This document shows positions 52,719 to 61,123 of a stretch of 64,000 nt of DNA, in pieces. The stretch comes from Caulobacter mirabilis (GTDB lineage: Bacteria > Pseudomonadota > Alphaproteobacteria > Caulobacterales > Caulobacteraceae), in assembly GCF_002749615.1 (NCBI RefSeq), contig NZ_CP024201.1:4422001-4486000 (forward strand). Direction: 5' to 3'. The translations under genes were made by a program, and so were the position numbers. The notes under the pieces were generated by a model. The model worked only from the letters and a program-made list of their open reading frames with translations. It searched no databases and was not told the DNA's origin. The first letter of the stretch is position 1, and each line of letters opens with the position of its first letter.

Positions 52719-54152
52719 ATGTCCGACGTTGGAAACGACCACATCAAGATACCCATCAAGCCGAGGTCCACCGGCTGGGGCGGCAAGGCCCTGCTGGTCT
52801 GCGCCCTGGCCCTGGTGATGACCATCCCGGCCCTGTTCGTGTGGGCCCTGATCGCCGACCGCTCGAGCCGGTCGGACAAGGTCGTGCGCGAGGTTTCCGC
52901 CATGCAGGGCGGCGCCCAGCAGGTGCTGGGGCCGGTCCTGGTCGCGCCCTACACCATCCCCGCCAAGCCCGGCGCGGAAGCGATCACCGACTGGTACGTG
53001 ATCTCGGCCGACACCGGGACGGCAAATGTCGCGGTCAAGACCGACACCCGCAAGCGCGGCATCTTCGAGGTGCCGGTCTACAGCGCCGTCGTCGACATCA
53101 GCGCGACCTTCAGCGCCCCGCCGGCGGCGCCGAACCTGCCGGCCGGCGCGGTCGTCGACTGGAGCCGGGCCCAGGTCGTGCTGGGCTTCTCCGACCTCCG
53201 CGGCGGCAAGCTCGACCCCGTCGCGACCGTGACCACGCCGGCGGGCGAGAGCCGCCTGGCCTTCGCCCCCGCTTCGGGAATCAATCTCGGCAAGCCTGGT
53301 TTCGCCGAGGGAGTCGCCTCCGAGAGCGGCCGCTACAACAGCGGCGGCGAAGGCGGTCGCTTCGGCCTGGTCTCGGCGCCCGCCGCCCCGCTGCTCAACG
53401 GCGGCGCGCTGAAGACCAAGCTGACCTTCACCGGCGCCCAGCGCGTGGCGGTCCTGCCGTTCGCCAAGGCCACCCAGGTCTCGATCAGCGGCGATTGGCC
53501 GGCGCCCAGCTTCGACGGCGGCTTCCTGCCCACCACCCACGTCTCCAAGGACGGGCGTTTCACGGCCAACTGGAGCGTGCCCTTCATGGCCCGCGGCATG
53601 GCCGACCAGGGCCCCAGCGGCGCGGTCTCGATCGGCGAACTGGGCCAGAAGGACCTGGGCGTCAGCTTCCTGCGCACCAACAACCCGTACCAGAACGTCA
53701 TCCGCGCCCTGAAGTACGCGGTCATGTTCGTCGGCCTGGTGTTCCTGACCTTCTTCGTGTTCGAGGCCCTGTCCGGCCGCCGTCTGCACCCGGCCCAGTA
53801 CATCCTGATCGGCCTGGCGCAGATGGTCTTCTACCTGCTGCTGCTCAGCCTGTCGGAGTACATCGGCTTCGACCTGGGCTTCATCATAGCGGCAGCGGCC
53901 ACCGTGGGGCTGATCGGCCTCTACGCCGGGGCGGCCTTCAAGGCCAAACGGTACAGCGTCCAGGCGCTGGTCATCTTCTCGGCGGTCTACGGCCTGATCT
54001 ACCTGCTGATGCGGCTGGAGGACTTCGCCCTGCTGACCGGCTCGCTGGCCGCCTTCGTGGGCCTGAGCGTGGCGATGTGGCTGACGCGGAACATCGACTG
54101 GTACGGTGGAAAGGCCGAATCGGCGCCCATGCCGGGGACTTCCGCGCCCTGA
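52719..54152 (+). CDS. creD: Inner-membrane protein CreD
   Basis: A 477-aa protein: one N-terminal helix (about 22-45), a large periplasmic beta-rich domain (about 60-320) and four or five C-terminal helices (about 335-470). VLGPVLVAPYT, the VLPFAKATQVSISGDWPAPSFDGGFLP segment and GVSFLRTNNPYQNVIRALKYAVMFVGLVFLTFFVFE are CreD signatures. E. coli CreD is induced by CreBC and linked to envelope stress. No creBC is present here. ATG 52719 follows GGAGGGCGCG. Transcribed as a single terminator-bounded gene between sdhA and sdhB. Confidence 0.9.
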   Translation: MSDVGNDHIKIPIKPRSTGWGGKALLVCALALVMTIPALFVWALIADRSSRSDKVVREVSAMQGGAQQVLGPVLVAPYTIPAKPGAEAITDWYVISADTGTANVAVKTDTRKRGIFEVPVYSAVVDISATFSAPPAAPNLPAGAVVDWSRAQVVLGFSDLRGGKLDPVATVTTPAGESRLAFAPASGINLGKPGFAEGVASESGRYNSGGEGGRFGLVSAPAAPLLNGGALKTKLTFTGAQRVAVLPFAKATQVSISGDWPAPSFDGGFLPTTHVSKDGRFTANWSVPFMARGMADQGPSGAVSIGELGQKDLGVSFLRTNNPYQNVIRALKYAVMFVGLVFLTFFVFEALSGRRLHPAQYILIGLAQMVFYLLLLSLSEYIGFDLGFIIAAAATVGLIGLYAGAAFKAKRYSVQALVIFSAVYGLIYLLMRLEDFALLTGSLAAFVGLSVAMWLTRNIDWYGGKAESAPMPGTSAP

Positions 54153-54162
54153 CGCGACGGAA

Positions 54163-54191
54163 CGGCCCCTGTCCGACGTGGACAGGGGCCG
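54163..54191 (+). terminator. Intrinsic terminator after creD
   Basis: CGGCCCCTGTCC (54163-54174) and GGACAGGGGCCG (54180-54191) form a 12-bp stem with a 5-nt GACGT loop. There is no long U-tract. It isolates creD from sdhB. Confidence 0.75.
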
Positions 54192-54243
54192 CATCCGGTT
54201 CTAGATGATCGCCCAGGCTAGGTTATCGAAGTGAAGCGGCGGC

Positions 54244-55026
54244 ATGGTTCAACTCGCGCTCCCCAAGAATTCCCGGATCGGCAAGGGCAAGCACTACGCG
54301 GCCCCGGCCGGCGCGAAGCGGGTCAAGACGTTCAAGATCTACCGCTACGACCCGGAAGGGACCGAGAACCCGCGCTGGGACACCTATGACGTCGACGTCG
54401 ACGCCTGCGGCCCGATGCTCCTGGATGTGCTGATCCACATCAAGAACGACATCGACCCGACCCTGACCTTCCGCCGCTCGTGCCGCGAAGGCGTGTGCGG
54501 CTCCTGCGCCATGAACATCGGCGGCCGCAACACCCTGGCCTGCACCCATGGCTGGGCCGAGGTTCCGGGCAAGGAGATCCAGATCGCCCCGCTGCCGTCG
54601 CAGGCGGTGGTCAAGGACCTGGTTCCCGACCTGACCCTGTTCTACGCGCAGTACGCCTCGATCGAGCCGTGGCTGCACACCGAAACGCCCGAGCCGCAGA
54701 AGGAATGGCGCCAGTCGCCGGAAGACCGCTCCAAGCTGGACGGCCTGTACGAGTGCATCCTCTGCGCCTGCTGCTCGACCTCCTGCCCGAGCTACTGGTG
54801 GAACGGCGAGAAGTACCTCGGCCCGGCCACCCTGCTGCACGCCTACCGCTGGCTGATCGACAGCCGCGACGAGGCGACCGGCGACCGCCTGGACGCCCTC
54901 GAGGATCCGTTCAAGCTCTACCGCTGCCACACCATCATGAACTGCGCCCAGGTCTGCCCCAAGGGGCTGAACCCGGCCAAGGCCATCGCCGAGATCAAGA
55001 AGATGATGGTGGAGCGGGTGGCCTGA
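54244..55026 (+). CDS. sdhB: Succinate dehydrogenase iron-sulfur subunit
   Basis: A 260-aa protein. CREGVCGSCAMNIGGRNTLAC holds the [2Fe-2S] cluster; CILCACCSTSCPSYWW and CHTIMNCAQVCPKGLNP hold the [4Fe-4S] and [3Fe-4S] clusters. It passes electrons from SdhA to quinone. Because creD and its terminator intervene, a separate promoter is needed; GGCTAGGTT at about 54216-54224 is a weak -10 candidate. Confidence 0.96.
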   Translation: MVQLALPKNSRIGKGKHYAAPAGAKRVKTFKIYRYDPEGTENPRWDTYDVDVDACGPMLLDVLIHIKNDIDPTLTFRRSCREGVCGSCAMNIGGRNTLACTHGWAEVPGKEIQIAPLPSQAVVKDLVPDLTLFYAQYASIEPWLHTETPEPQKEWRQSPEDRSKLDGLYECILCACCSTSCPSYWWNGEKYLGPATLLHAYRWLIDSRDEATGDRLDALEDPFKLYRCHTIMNCAQVCPKGLNPAKAIAEIKKMMVERVA

Positions 55027-55580
55027 CGAAGGCCCGGACCTTCGGTCTCCTGGCGCTCCTCTGGGGCGCCGCCGAGGGTTTTCTGTTCTTCATCGTTCCG
55101 GACGTGCTGATCAGCCTCGTCGCCCTGCGGCGAGGCTTTCGCATGGGCGCTTTGGCCGCAGGGCTGGCGGCGGCCGGGGCCATGGCCGGCGGGCTGGCGA
55201 TGTACGGCTGGAGCGCCCGCGATCCCCAGGCCGCCCGTGCGGCGGTCGCCGCCGTCCCGGCCGTCTCCGACGCCATGATCGCCGACGCCGACCGCGCCAT
55301 GCGGGACAAGGGCTGGTTTCGCGCCGCGCTTGAGGGGCCGACGACCAGCACGCCGTATAAGGTCTACGCCATGCTGGCGCCCGGACAGGGGGTCGCTCCC
55401 CTGCCCTGGGCCGCCGCGGCCTTCCCGGTGCGCCTCCCGCGCTTCCTGCTGGTCGCCATCGGATTCGCCCTCCTCGGACGGCTGATCGGAGAGCGGGTTT
55501 CCCGACCGGCGGCGCTCGGCGTCTTCACCTTGGGCTGGCTGGTGTTCTATGGCTGGTTCTGGTGGAGCCATCCGGGATGA
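55023..55580 (+). CDS. Membrane protein of unknown function, apparently CTG-started
   Basis: A 185-aa protein with a first membrane segment FGLLALLWGAAEGFLFFIVPDVLISLVALRRG, a second near 40-60, a soluble stretch (about 65-125) and two C-terminal helices. No ATG, GTG or TTG exists in frame before the first helix. CTG 55023 overlaps the sdhB stop (CTGA) and is preceded by GGAG, so a CTG start coupled to sdhB is proposed; GTG within the first helix is the alternative. The motif GAAEG..FF.VPDVLI looks conserved. Confidence 0.65.
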   Translation: MTKARTFGLLALLWGAAEGFLFFIVPDVLISLVALRRGFRMGALAAGLAAAGAMAGGLAMYGWSARDPQAARAAVAAVPAVSDAMIADADRAMRDKGWFRAALEGPTTSTPYKVYAMLAPGQGVAPLPWAAAAFPVRLPRFLLVAIGFALLGRLIGERVSRPAALGVFTLGWLVFYGWFWWSHPG

Positions 55581-55599
55581 CGACGCCGCTTGCAAAAAA

Positions 55600-55623
55600 G
55601 TGACGGGGTCGTCACGTTTATAA
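55600..55623 (+). promoter_or_regulatory. Palindrome and promoter of the ferredoxin reductase gene
   Basis: GTGACG-GGGT-CGTCAC (55600-55615) is preceded by an A6 run and followed by GTTTATAAG (TTATAA 55618-55623). TGACGG as -35 with TTATAA 11 bp later fits the Caulobacter spacing. The palindrome would overlap the promoter, so it is an operator candidate, or else the terminator of the preceding membrane gene. Confidence 0.45.
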
Positions 55624-55642
55624 GAGACTTGGGAGGGCGGCG

Positions 55643-56872
55643 TTGGCCGATCTGAGTGCGAAAGTCCTGATCCTCGGCGCGGGCCACGCGGGCGGCTCGG
55701 CGGCGGCCTTCCTGCGCCAGTACGGCCACGAGGGCCCGATCGTGCTGGTCGGCGACGAGCCGATCCCGCCCTACCAACGCCCCCCGCTGAGCAAGGCCTG
55801 GCTCAAGGGCGAGGCCGACGCCGACAGCCTCGCGCTCAAGGACGCCGACTGGTACGCCGAGAACGGCTGCGACCTGAAGCTGGGCGTCCGCGCCGTCTCG
55901 TTGAACCGCGGAACCAAGACCGTCGTGCTGTCGAACAGCGAAACGGTGTCCTACGACGTCCTGATCATCGCCACCGGCGCCCGGGCGCGGAAGCTGCCGA
56001 TCCCTGGCGCGGACCTGGCCGGCGTGCTGGAGCTGCGCACCGCGGCCGACGCCGAGGCGCTGAAGGCGGCGCTGGGCGAGGGCAAGCGCCTGGCCGTCAT
56101 CGGCGGCGGCTATGTCGGGCTGGAGGCGGCCGCCTCGGCCCGGGCGCTCGGCGCCCACGCCCTGGTCGTCGAGCGGGAGGCGCGCATCCTGGCCCGGGTG
56201 GCCTGCAACGTCCTGTCCGACTTCTTCACCGGCTACCACGAGCAGCGCGGCGTGGCGTTCGAGCTGGGCGTCGAGGTGAAGGCCTTCGAGGGCGAGAACG
56301 GCCAGATCCGCCGCGTGCGCCTGTCCGACGACCGCGTCATCGACTGCGACGCCGCCCTGGTCGGGGTCGGCGCCATCCCCAACGACGAGATCGCCCGCGA
56401 GGCCGGGCTGGAGTGCGTCAACGGCGTGGTCGTGGATCTCGAAGCCCGCACGGCCGACCCCGCCGTCTACGCCATCGGCGACGTCACCCACCGGCCGCTG
56501 CCGCTCTACGATCGCCAATTCCGGCTGGAGAGCGTGCCCAACGCGCTGGAGCAGGCCAAGGTCGTCGCCAGCGCGATCGCCGGCCGCGCCGCGCCGACGC
56601 CGGAGGTGCCCTGGTTCTGGTCCGACCAGTACGACCTGAAGCTCCAGATCGCCGGCCTGCCGTTCGACGCCGACCGCATCATCGTGCGCGGCGATCCGGC
56701 CGCGGCCAAGTTCGCCGTCTTCCATCTGAAGGGCGACCAGGTCCAGGCCGTCGAGGCCGTCAACGCGCCGCCCGAATTCATGGTCGGCAAGCAACTCATC
56801 GGGTCCCGCAAGCTCGTCGCCGCCGACAGGCTTGCGGATTCGTCAGTTTCCATGAAAGAGGTCGTCGCCTAA
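55643..56872 (+). CDS. FAD-dependent ferredoxin (rhodocoxin/putidaredoxin-type) reductase
   Basis: A 409-aa protein. VLILGAGHAGGSAAAFLRQ binds FAD, PPYQRPPLSKAWLKGE and the second nucleotide loop VIGGGYVGLEAAASARALG bind NAD(P)H, and VYAIGDVTHRPLP is the C-terminal FAD motif. It reduces the ferredoxin encoded next to it for a monooxygenase or iron-sulfur assembly. TTG 55643 with GGAGGG is the start. No P450 is found in the window. Confidence 0.9.
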   Translation: MADLSAKVLILGAGHAGGSAAAFLRQYGHEGPIVLVGDEPIPPYQRPPLSKAWLKGEADADSLALKDADWYAENGCDLKLGVRAVSLNRGTKTVVLSNSETVSYDVLIIATGARARKLPIPGADLAGVLELRTAADAEALKAALGEGKRLAVIGGGYVGLEAAASARALGAHALVVEREARILARVACNVLSDFFTGYHEQRGVAFELGVEVKAFEGENGQIRRVRLSDDRVIDCDAALVGVGAIPNDEIAREAGLECVNGVVVDLEARTADPAVYAIGDVTHRPLPLYDRQFRLESVPNALEQAKVVASAIAGRAAPTPEVPWFWSDQYDLKLQIAGLPFDADRIIVRGDPAAAKFAVFHLKGDQVQAVEAVNAPPEFMVGKQLIGSRKLVAADRLADSSVSMKEVVA

Positions 56873-56910
56873 ATCGGCGACCCGAGAAGAAGAGGCGTCA
56901 AGGGGAGCGT

Positions 56911-57231
56911 ATGACCAAGATCACCTACATCGAGCACGACGGCACGGAACATGTGGTCGATGTGAAGAACGGCCTTTCCGTCATGGAAGGGGCGATCAAG
57001 AACAACATCCCCGGCATCGACGCCGACTGCGGCGGCGCCTGCGCCTGCGCGACCTGCCACGTCTATGTGGACGCCGCCTGGGAGGACAAGACGGGCGACA
57101 AGTCGGCCATGGAGGAGTCGATGCTCGACTTCGCCGAGAACGTCGAACCCAACAGCCGCCTGTCCTGCCAGATCAAGGTCAGCGACGCGCTCGACGGCCT
57201 GGTCGTGCGCATGCCGGAAAGCCAGCACTAG
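56911..57231 (+). CDS. Adrenodoxin-type [2Fe-2S] ferredoxin
   Basis: A 106-aa protein with CGGACACATC (Cys spacing C-x5-C-x2-C) and a fourth Cys in RLSCQIKV, as in adrenodoxin or putidaredoxin. Acidic residues in the interaction helix (ESMLDFAENVEPN) suit binding to the reductase encoded upstream with 38 bp between. It carries electrons to an unidentified partner. Confidence 0.92.
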   Translation: MTKITYIEHDGTEHVVDVKNGLSVMEGAIKNNIPGIDADCGGACACATCHVYVDAAWEDKTGDKSAMEESMLDFAENVEPNSRLSCQIKVSDALDGLVVRMPESQH

Positions 57232-57241
57232 AATCCTCTTA

Positions 57242-57387
57242 CCTCTCCCGCCGGGAGAGGGGGACCATGCGAAGCATGGTGGAGCGGGCCCACGATCGAA
57301 AGGTCGGCTGGGCCCGTTGTGCTGTCTGGCGGCTTCGGCCTTCTCCACCACGCCTGCGGCGTGGTCCCCCTCCCCCAAGGGGGAGGA
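57242..57387. repeat. Composite palindromic repeat, family R1, inverted pair
   Basis: Unit 1 (57242-57290) has CTCTCCC..GGGAGAGGGGGACC, ATGCGAAGCAT and GGTGGAGCGGG. Unit 2 (57343-57387) is inverted with CGCCTGCGGCG. It fills the gap between the convergent ferredoxin and divL genes, as the copy at 22779-22918 does for another convergent pair. Confidence 0.8.
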
Positions 57388-57397
57388 TAGCCGCGGC

Positions 57398-59716
57398 TCA
57401 GAACCCCAGCTCCCGCTGGCCGCTCTCGATCTGGGCGGCCTCGGGCAGATGGCAGGTGAAGGTCGAGCCGTTGTTCGGCTCGCTCTCCAGAGCCACCCAG
57501 CCGCCGTGCAGCTCGACCAGCGCCTTGACCAGCGCCAGGCCCAGGCCAGGACCGCCGCGGTCGCGGCCGACGAAGCGGTCGAAGATGTGCGCCTGGACGT
57601 GGAACGGCACGCCGCGGCCGGTATCGGACACCGCCAGCCGCACCTCGCCCGCCGCCCGCACCGCCGACAGCGTCACCACGCCCTCCGGCGGGGTCTGGCG
57701 CAGGGCGTTCTCGACCAGATGGTCCAGCGTCTGGCCCAGCCGTTTCCAGTCGCCGCGGATCAGGCCGACGTCCTCGCCGACCTCCAGCTTCAGCGTCACC
57801 TTCTGCGCCTCGGCCTGGTGCGCCCAGCGCCCCGCCGTCTCGGTGATCAGGTCCTCGACCCGCACGTCGCCGGTCTCCAGCGCCATCTCGTCGGCGTCGA
57901 TGGCGGCGATGTCGAGCACGTCGTCGATCGACCGGCCCAGCTGGGTCGCCGCCTGCCGGACAGCGCTCAGGTGCACGCGGCCGCGATCGGGGATCGCCTC
58001 GCCCATCCGGTCCAGCAGCTCGGCGTAGCCGATGATCGTGGTGAGCGGCGTGCGCAACTCGTAGGAGACGTTGCCGACGAACTCGCGCTTCAGCCGTTCG
58101 GCGCTGTCCAGCGCGGCTTCGCGATCGGCCAGGGCCCCCTCCAGGCGACGCGCGTCGCTGATGTCGTCGAAGGCGATGAGCGTCGCGCCGTCGGGCAGCG
58201 GCCGCGACTGCCAGGACAGGATGCGGCCGTCGGAGGTCTTGGCCTCGCCGGAGGTCGGGGCCCGGGCCTCGGGATCGGGGTCGGCGACCCGGCCCTTCAG
58301 CTCGCGCCAGAAGGCCATGTCGTGCAGGCGGGGCACGCACAGCTCGACGACCCGCTCGAAGTCGCCGGCCTCCTCCAGCTGGGCGGCGGTGACGTTCCAG
58401 AACCGCTCGAAGGCCTCGTTGTGCAGCCGCAGCCGGCCGTCGGAGCCGAACACCACGACCGCGTCGTTCAGCTTGTCCAGGGTCGCCTGCTGCACCTTGA
58501 GCTGGGCGTTGTACTGGGCCTTCAGCTTCAGGTCGTCGGTGATGTCGGAGAACAGCAGCAGCAGCCCGCCCATCGGATGGGGCTGGCGCACGAGCCGCAG
58601 GGTCCGGCCGTCGGGCAGGTTCCACAGATCGTCCGGCTGCGGCCCCAGGGCCTCGTAGCGCGACAGCTCGCCGGCCTTCCATTTGGCGTAGTCGGCGGTC
58701 TCCGGCAGCCGCTGCCGCTGGCGCAGACGGTCGAGGATCTCGCCGTGCGTCGGCCGCTCGGCCAGCCAGGCCGGCTCGAGCGCCCAGAGCTGGGCGAAGG
58801 CGGCGTTGTGGAACACCAGCCGGCGGGTCGGGCCGAAGATGGCCACCGCCTCGGCAATATGGTTCAGGGTCTCGTCGTGCGCCTCGACATGGCGCTTGAA
58901 GGCGTCCTGCGTCTCCTGCGCCTGGGTGCCGTCGATGGTGCGGACCCCGACGCCGCCGCCTTGCAGCGGCTGGGCGACCACCCTCAGCGACTTGCGCCGG
59001 CCGGCCACGGAGATCCAGCGCGTCATCTCGCGCCGGTCGCCCAGGTTGGCGGCCTCGGCGGCCAGGACGTCCGCGCCCTTGTCCAGCGACAGGCGGCGGG
59101 CGGCGGCGTCGGCGAAGTCGCGGGCCCCGACCGCGTCCAGCCAGGCCCGGTTCGCCCATTGCACCGCGCCGTCGGACGAGGCGATCCAGGCCGGATCGGC
59201 GTCGCCGTCGAGGAAGGCGGCCATCCGGGCGGCGCTCGGCAGAGCGGCCTCCTCGGCCGAGGCGGCGGTGAGACGCAGCCAGGCCAGCGCGCCGGCCGCG
59301 CGACCCTCGACCGCCACCGCGCCCTGCGGCCCCCGCGCCTCGAACGCGCAAGGCTCGCCCCGCTCGAACAGCGCGCGCAGCTTGACGGCGTGGTCGGGGT
59401 CGGCGCGCATCAGGGCGTTGACGATCGCCTGCGGGTCGGACTCGGCCAGGCCGAAGGCCGCGGCGCAGGCGGCCAGGCTCTCTTCGCCCGAGGCCAGGTG
59501 CGCCCGGCCGTCGTCGATCACCAGCAGGGCGCTGTCGAAGGCCTCGGCCGAGGCCTGCGCGACCTCCGCCCCGCCCTCGGCCGCCTCCAGCCGGGCCTGA
59601 AGACGCTGCAGCCGGCGCTCCATCATCCGGCGCTGGGAGAGGCTCCACAGCGTCGTCCCGACGGCCAGACAGACCGCGCCCGCGGCGGCCGCGGCGATCA
59701 GGTCCATCTGCGTCAT
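57398..59716 (-). CDS. divL: DivL: PAS-domain kinase with Tyr at the phospho-acceptor site
   Basis: A 772-aa protein: one N-terminal membrane helix (about 5-27), a coiled region (28-60), PAS-like domains (about 60-150, 165-260, 280-395 and 410-520), then dimerisation/catalytic parts. The H-box reads NVSYELRTPLTTI with Tyr552 where His is expected, while N (LVENALRQTP), G1 (DTGRGVP) and G2 (GGPGLGLALV) boxes are kept. This is the DivL of Caulobacter (about 769 aa, Tyr550), which controls CckA in response to DivK. It is divergent from the zincin gene. Role inferred from that orthology. Confidence 0.93.
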   Translation of the reverse strand: MTQMDLIAAAAAGAVCLAVGTTLWSLSQRRMMERRLQRLQARLEAAEGGAEVAQASAEAFDSALLVIDDGRAHLASGEESLAACAAAFGLAESDPQAIVNALMRADPDHAVKLRALFERGEPCAFEARGPQGAVAVEGRAAGALAWLRLTAASAEEAALPSAARMAAFLDGDADPAWIASSDGAVQWANRAWLDAVGARDFADAAARRLSLDKGADVLAAEAANLGDRREMTRWISVAGRRKSLRVVAQPLQGGGVGVRTIDGTQAQETQDAFKRHVEAHDETLNHIAEAVAIFGPTRRLVFHNAAFAQLWALEPAWLAERPTHGEILDRLRQRQRLPETADYAKWKAGELSRYEALGPQPDDLWNLPDGRTLRLVRQPHPMGGLLLLFSDITDDLKLKAQYNAQLKVQQATLDKLNDAVVVFGSDGRLRLHNEAFERFWNVTAAQLEEAGDFERVVELCVPRLHDMAFWRELKGRVADPDPEARAPTSGEAKTSDGRILSWQSRPLPDGATLIAFDDISDARRLEGALADREAALDSAERLKREFVGNVSYELRTPLTTIIGYAELLDRMGEAIPDRGRVHLSAVRQAATQLGRSIDDVLDIAAIDADEMALETGDVRVEDLITETAGRWAHQAEAQKVTLKLEVGEDVGLIRGDWKRLGQTLDHLVENALRQTPPEGVVTLSAVRAAGEVRLAVSDTGRGVPFHVQAHIFDRFVGRDRGGPGLGLALVKALVELHGGWVALESEPNNGSTFTCHLPEAAQIESGQRELGF

Positions 59717-59809
59717 TGTTGGCCCGCCCGAATCATGACGGCTCAAGATAGGCGAGACGAACCCTCGGGGCGACTGGCGAAGCGGCGCGGGCCACGCCAT
59801 CTTGGCGGC

Positions 59810-60214
59810 ATGAGCTTCCCTCCCAGCGCCGCCGCGCCCTCCCTCGACGACCTGGCGACCATCGCCGAGCGCGCCTTCGCCGCCCTGCCCTCCCCGTTCC
59901 GCGAGCTGACCGCCGAGGCGGTGATCCGCGTCGACGACTTCGCCGACAACGAAGTGCTGGATGAACTGGGCATCGAGGATCCTTTCGAGCTGACCGGCCT
60001 GTACCAGGGCGTCGACCTGTCGCGTCGCTCGGTGTTCGACATCGAGGGCGGCCCCTCGCGCATCTTCCTCTACCGCCGCCCGATCCTCGACGAATGGGCC
60101 GAGCGCGGGAACGTCACCCTCGAGGAACTGGTCACCCACGTCCTGATCCACGAGATCGGCCACCACTTCGGCCTGTCCGACGACGACATCCACCGGATCG
60201 AAGACGAAGCGTGA
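59810..60214 (+). CDS. Zincin-like metallopeptidase (DUF1025 family)
   Basis: A 134-aa protein. Near the C-terminus VTHVLIHEIGHHFGLSDDDI has the HExxH zinc motif with a third ligand supplied by the following Asp-rich turn. GGPSRIFLYRRPILDEWAE and the acidic FADNEVLDELGIEDPFELTGLYQG are family features. Substrate unknown. It is divergent from divL with 93 bp between the starts. Confidence 0.85.
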   Translation: MSFPPSAAAPSLDDLATIAERAFAALPSPFRELTAEAVIRVDDFADNEVLDELGIEDPFELTGLYQGVDLSRRSVFDIEGGPSRIFLYRRPILDEWAERGNVTLEELVTHVLIHEIGHHFGLSDDDIHRIEDEA

Positions 60215-60258
60215 GGAAATCTGCTACGGGCGAGGCGTCCCAACCTGAAGAGCCGCTC

Positions 60259-60696
60259 ATGCACGCGCCCGCCTTCGACTTCGACGCTGTCGTCCGTGAC
60301 ATGCCTGAGGCCCGCGTCGGCCGCGGCCTGAACTATGCGGAGAAGGGCTGGGCGAGCCTCGTCGAATGCAGTCCGCAGGGCGTGCTGGCCCATGTGCTGG
60401 GCGAGCGCGGCATCGCCTTCGTGGTCGAGGTCTCCGCGCCCGACGCCTCGGACGCCCGCTGCACCTGCGAGGATTTCGCCGACACCGGCCTGCGCTGCAA
60501 GCATGTGGTGGCCACGGTGAAGACAGTGCTCGACGCCGACGACGAGACCCTGAAGGACGCCGACGAGCGCCTGCCGCGCCTGCTCGACATGCTGGAGATG
60601 GAGGAGCGCGACGACGCCTTCGCCCTGGTCGAACGCGCCCGCCGCGACCCGGTCCTGCTCCGCGAACTGGAAGGCGAGGCGGCGGCGGACGCGTAG
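60259..60696 (+). CDS. SWIM zinc-finger protein
   Basis: A 145-aa protein with the SWIM signature CTCEDFADTGLRCKHVVA (CxC..CxH) at about residues 70-86, preceded by RVGRGLNYAEKGWASLVE and followed by an acidic helical tail (about 95-145). SWIM domains bind zinc and mediate DNA or protein contacts. No partner SWI/SNF ATPase is adjacent. Confidence 0.85.
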   Translation: MHAPAFDFDAVVRDMPEARVGRGLNYAEKGWASLVECSPQGVLAHVLGERGIAFVVEVSAPDASDARCTCEDFADTGLRCKHVVATVKTVLDADDETLKDADERLPRLLDMLEMEERDDAFALVERARRDPVLLRELEGEAAADA

Positions 60697-60701
60697 GGGC
60701 C

Positions 60702-60733
60702 GGGACATGCTCCGCGAAGCAGTGCGTGTCCCC
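60702..60733. repeat. Palindromic repeat, family R4, single B unit
   Basis: On the minus strand this reads GGGGACACGCACTGC..GCATGTCCC, an imperfect 32-bp palindrome. Related B units occur at 61173-61204 and 63635-63666. Confidence 0.75.
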
Positions 60734-60785
60734 GGGGATAACCACGCGACGATCCGCTGATTTTGTTGGGCTTTCCGGGAGGAAA

Positions 60786-61055
60786 GGCGGGGATAGGCCG
60801 CGACTTATCCCCGCCCGCCGAACCCGTTCCATACTCATCTCATCCCGTCGCACGGGGAGGGCGCATGCGCAGGTGCTCTTGCGGCGACGGGCCGGGGTCC
60901 GAGCGGGGCCAGGCGCGAGGGGGTTACTCGCGCATCCGGGACGACGCGCCAGTACCCGCGTCGCCCGCCCGCCGGGGGCAGAACGGCTAAGCCCGAACAG
61001 GGCTGCCTACCGTCGCTCCCGATCAGACGGACCTCGCGGAGCGCACGGCCTGATC
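60786..61055. other. Non-coding region with clustered stem-loops; candidate structured RNA or control DNA
   Basis: GGCGGGGATA / TATCCCCGCC (60786-60795, 60806-60815), CCCGT-CGC-ACGGG (60844-60856), a two-level stem (GGCGACG 60883-60889 with CGTCGCC 60959-60965, enclosing GCGCGAG / CTCGCGC at 60913-60919 and 60927-60933), AGCCC-GAACA-GGGCT (60990-61004) and GATCAG / CTGATC (61021-61055). No open frame here has protein-like composition. Not a known rnpB, ssrA, ffs or 6S pattern as far as I can tell. GC-rich DNA forms palindromes easily, so this is only a candidate. Confidence 0.35.
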
Positions 61056-61123
61056 ATTCTGACAAAGCGTACCCAACAGACATCCGGGTCAGACCGGAGC
61101 GCTCCGCACCACCTCCCCAGCCC

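Noticed and set aside
57065..59809. Long plus-strand open frame over the R1 repeat and antisense to divL
   Set aside because: Only its last 134 codons (from 59810) encode a real protein; the rest is antisense to divL.
60763..60990. Possible 75-aa protein in the 640-bp gap
   Set aside because: No ribosome site, palindromes dominate and composition is not protein-like.
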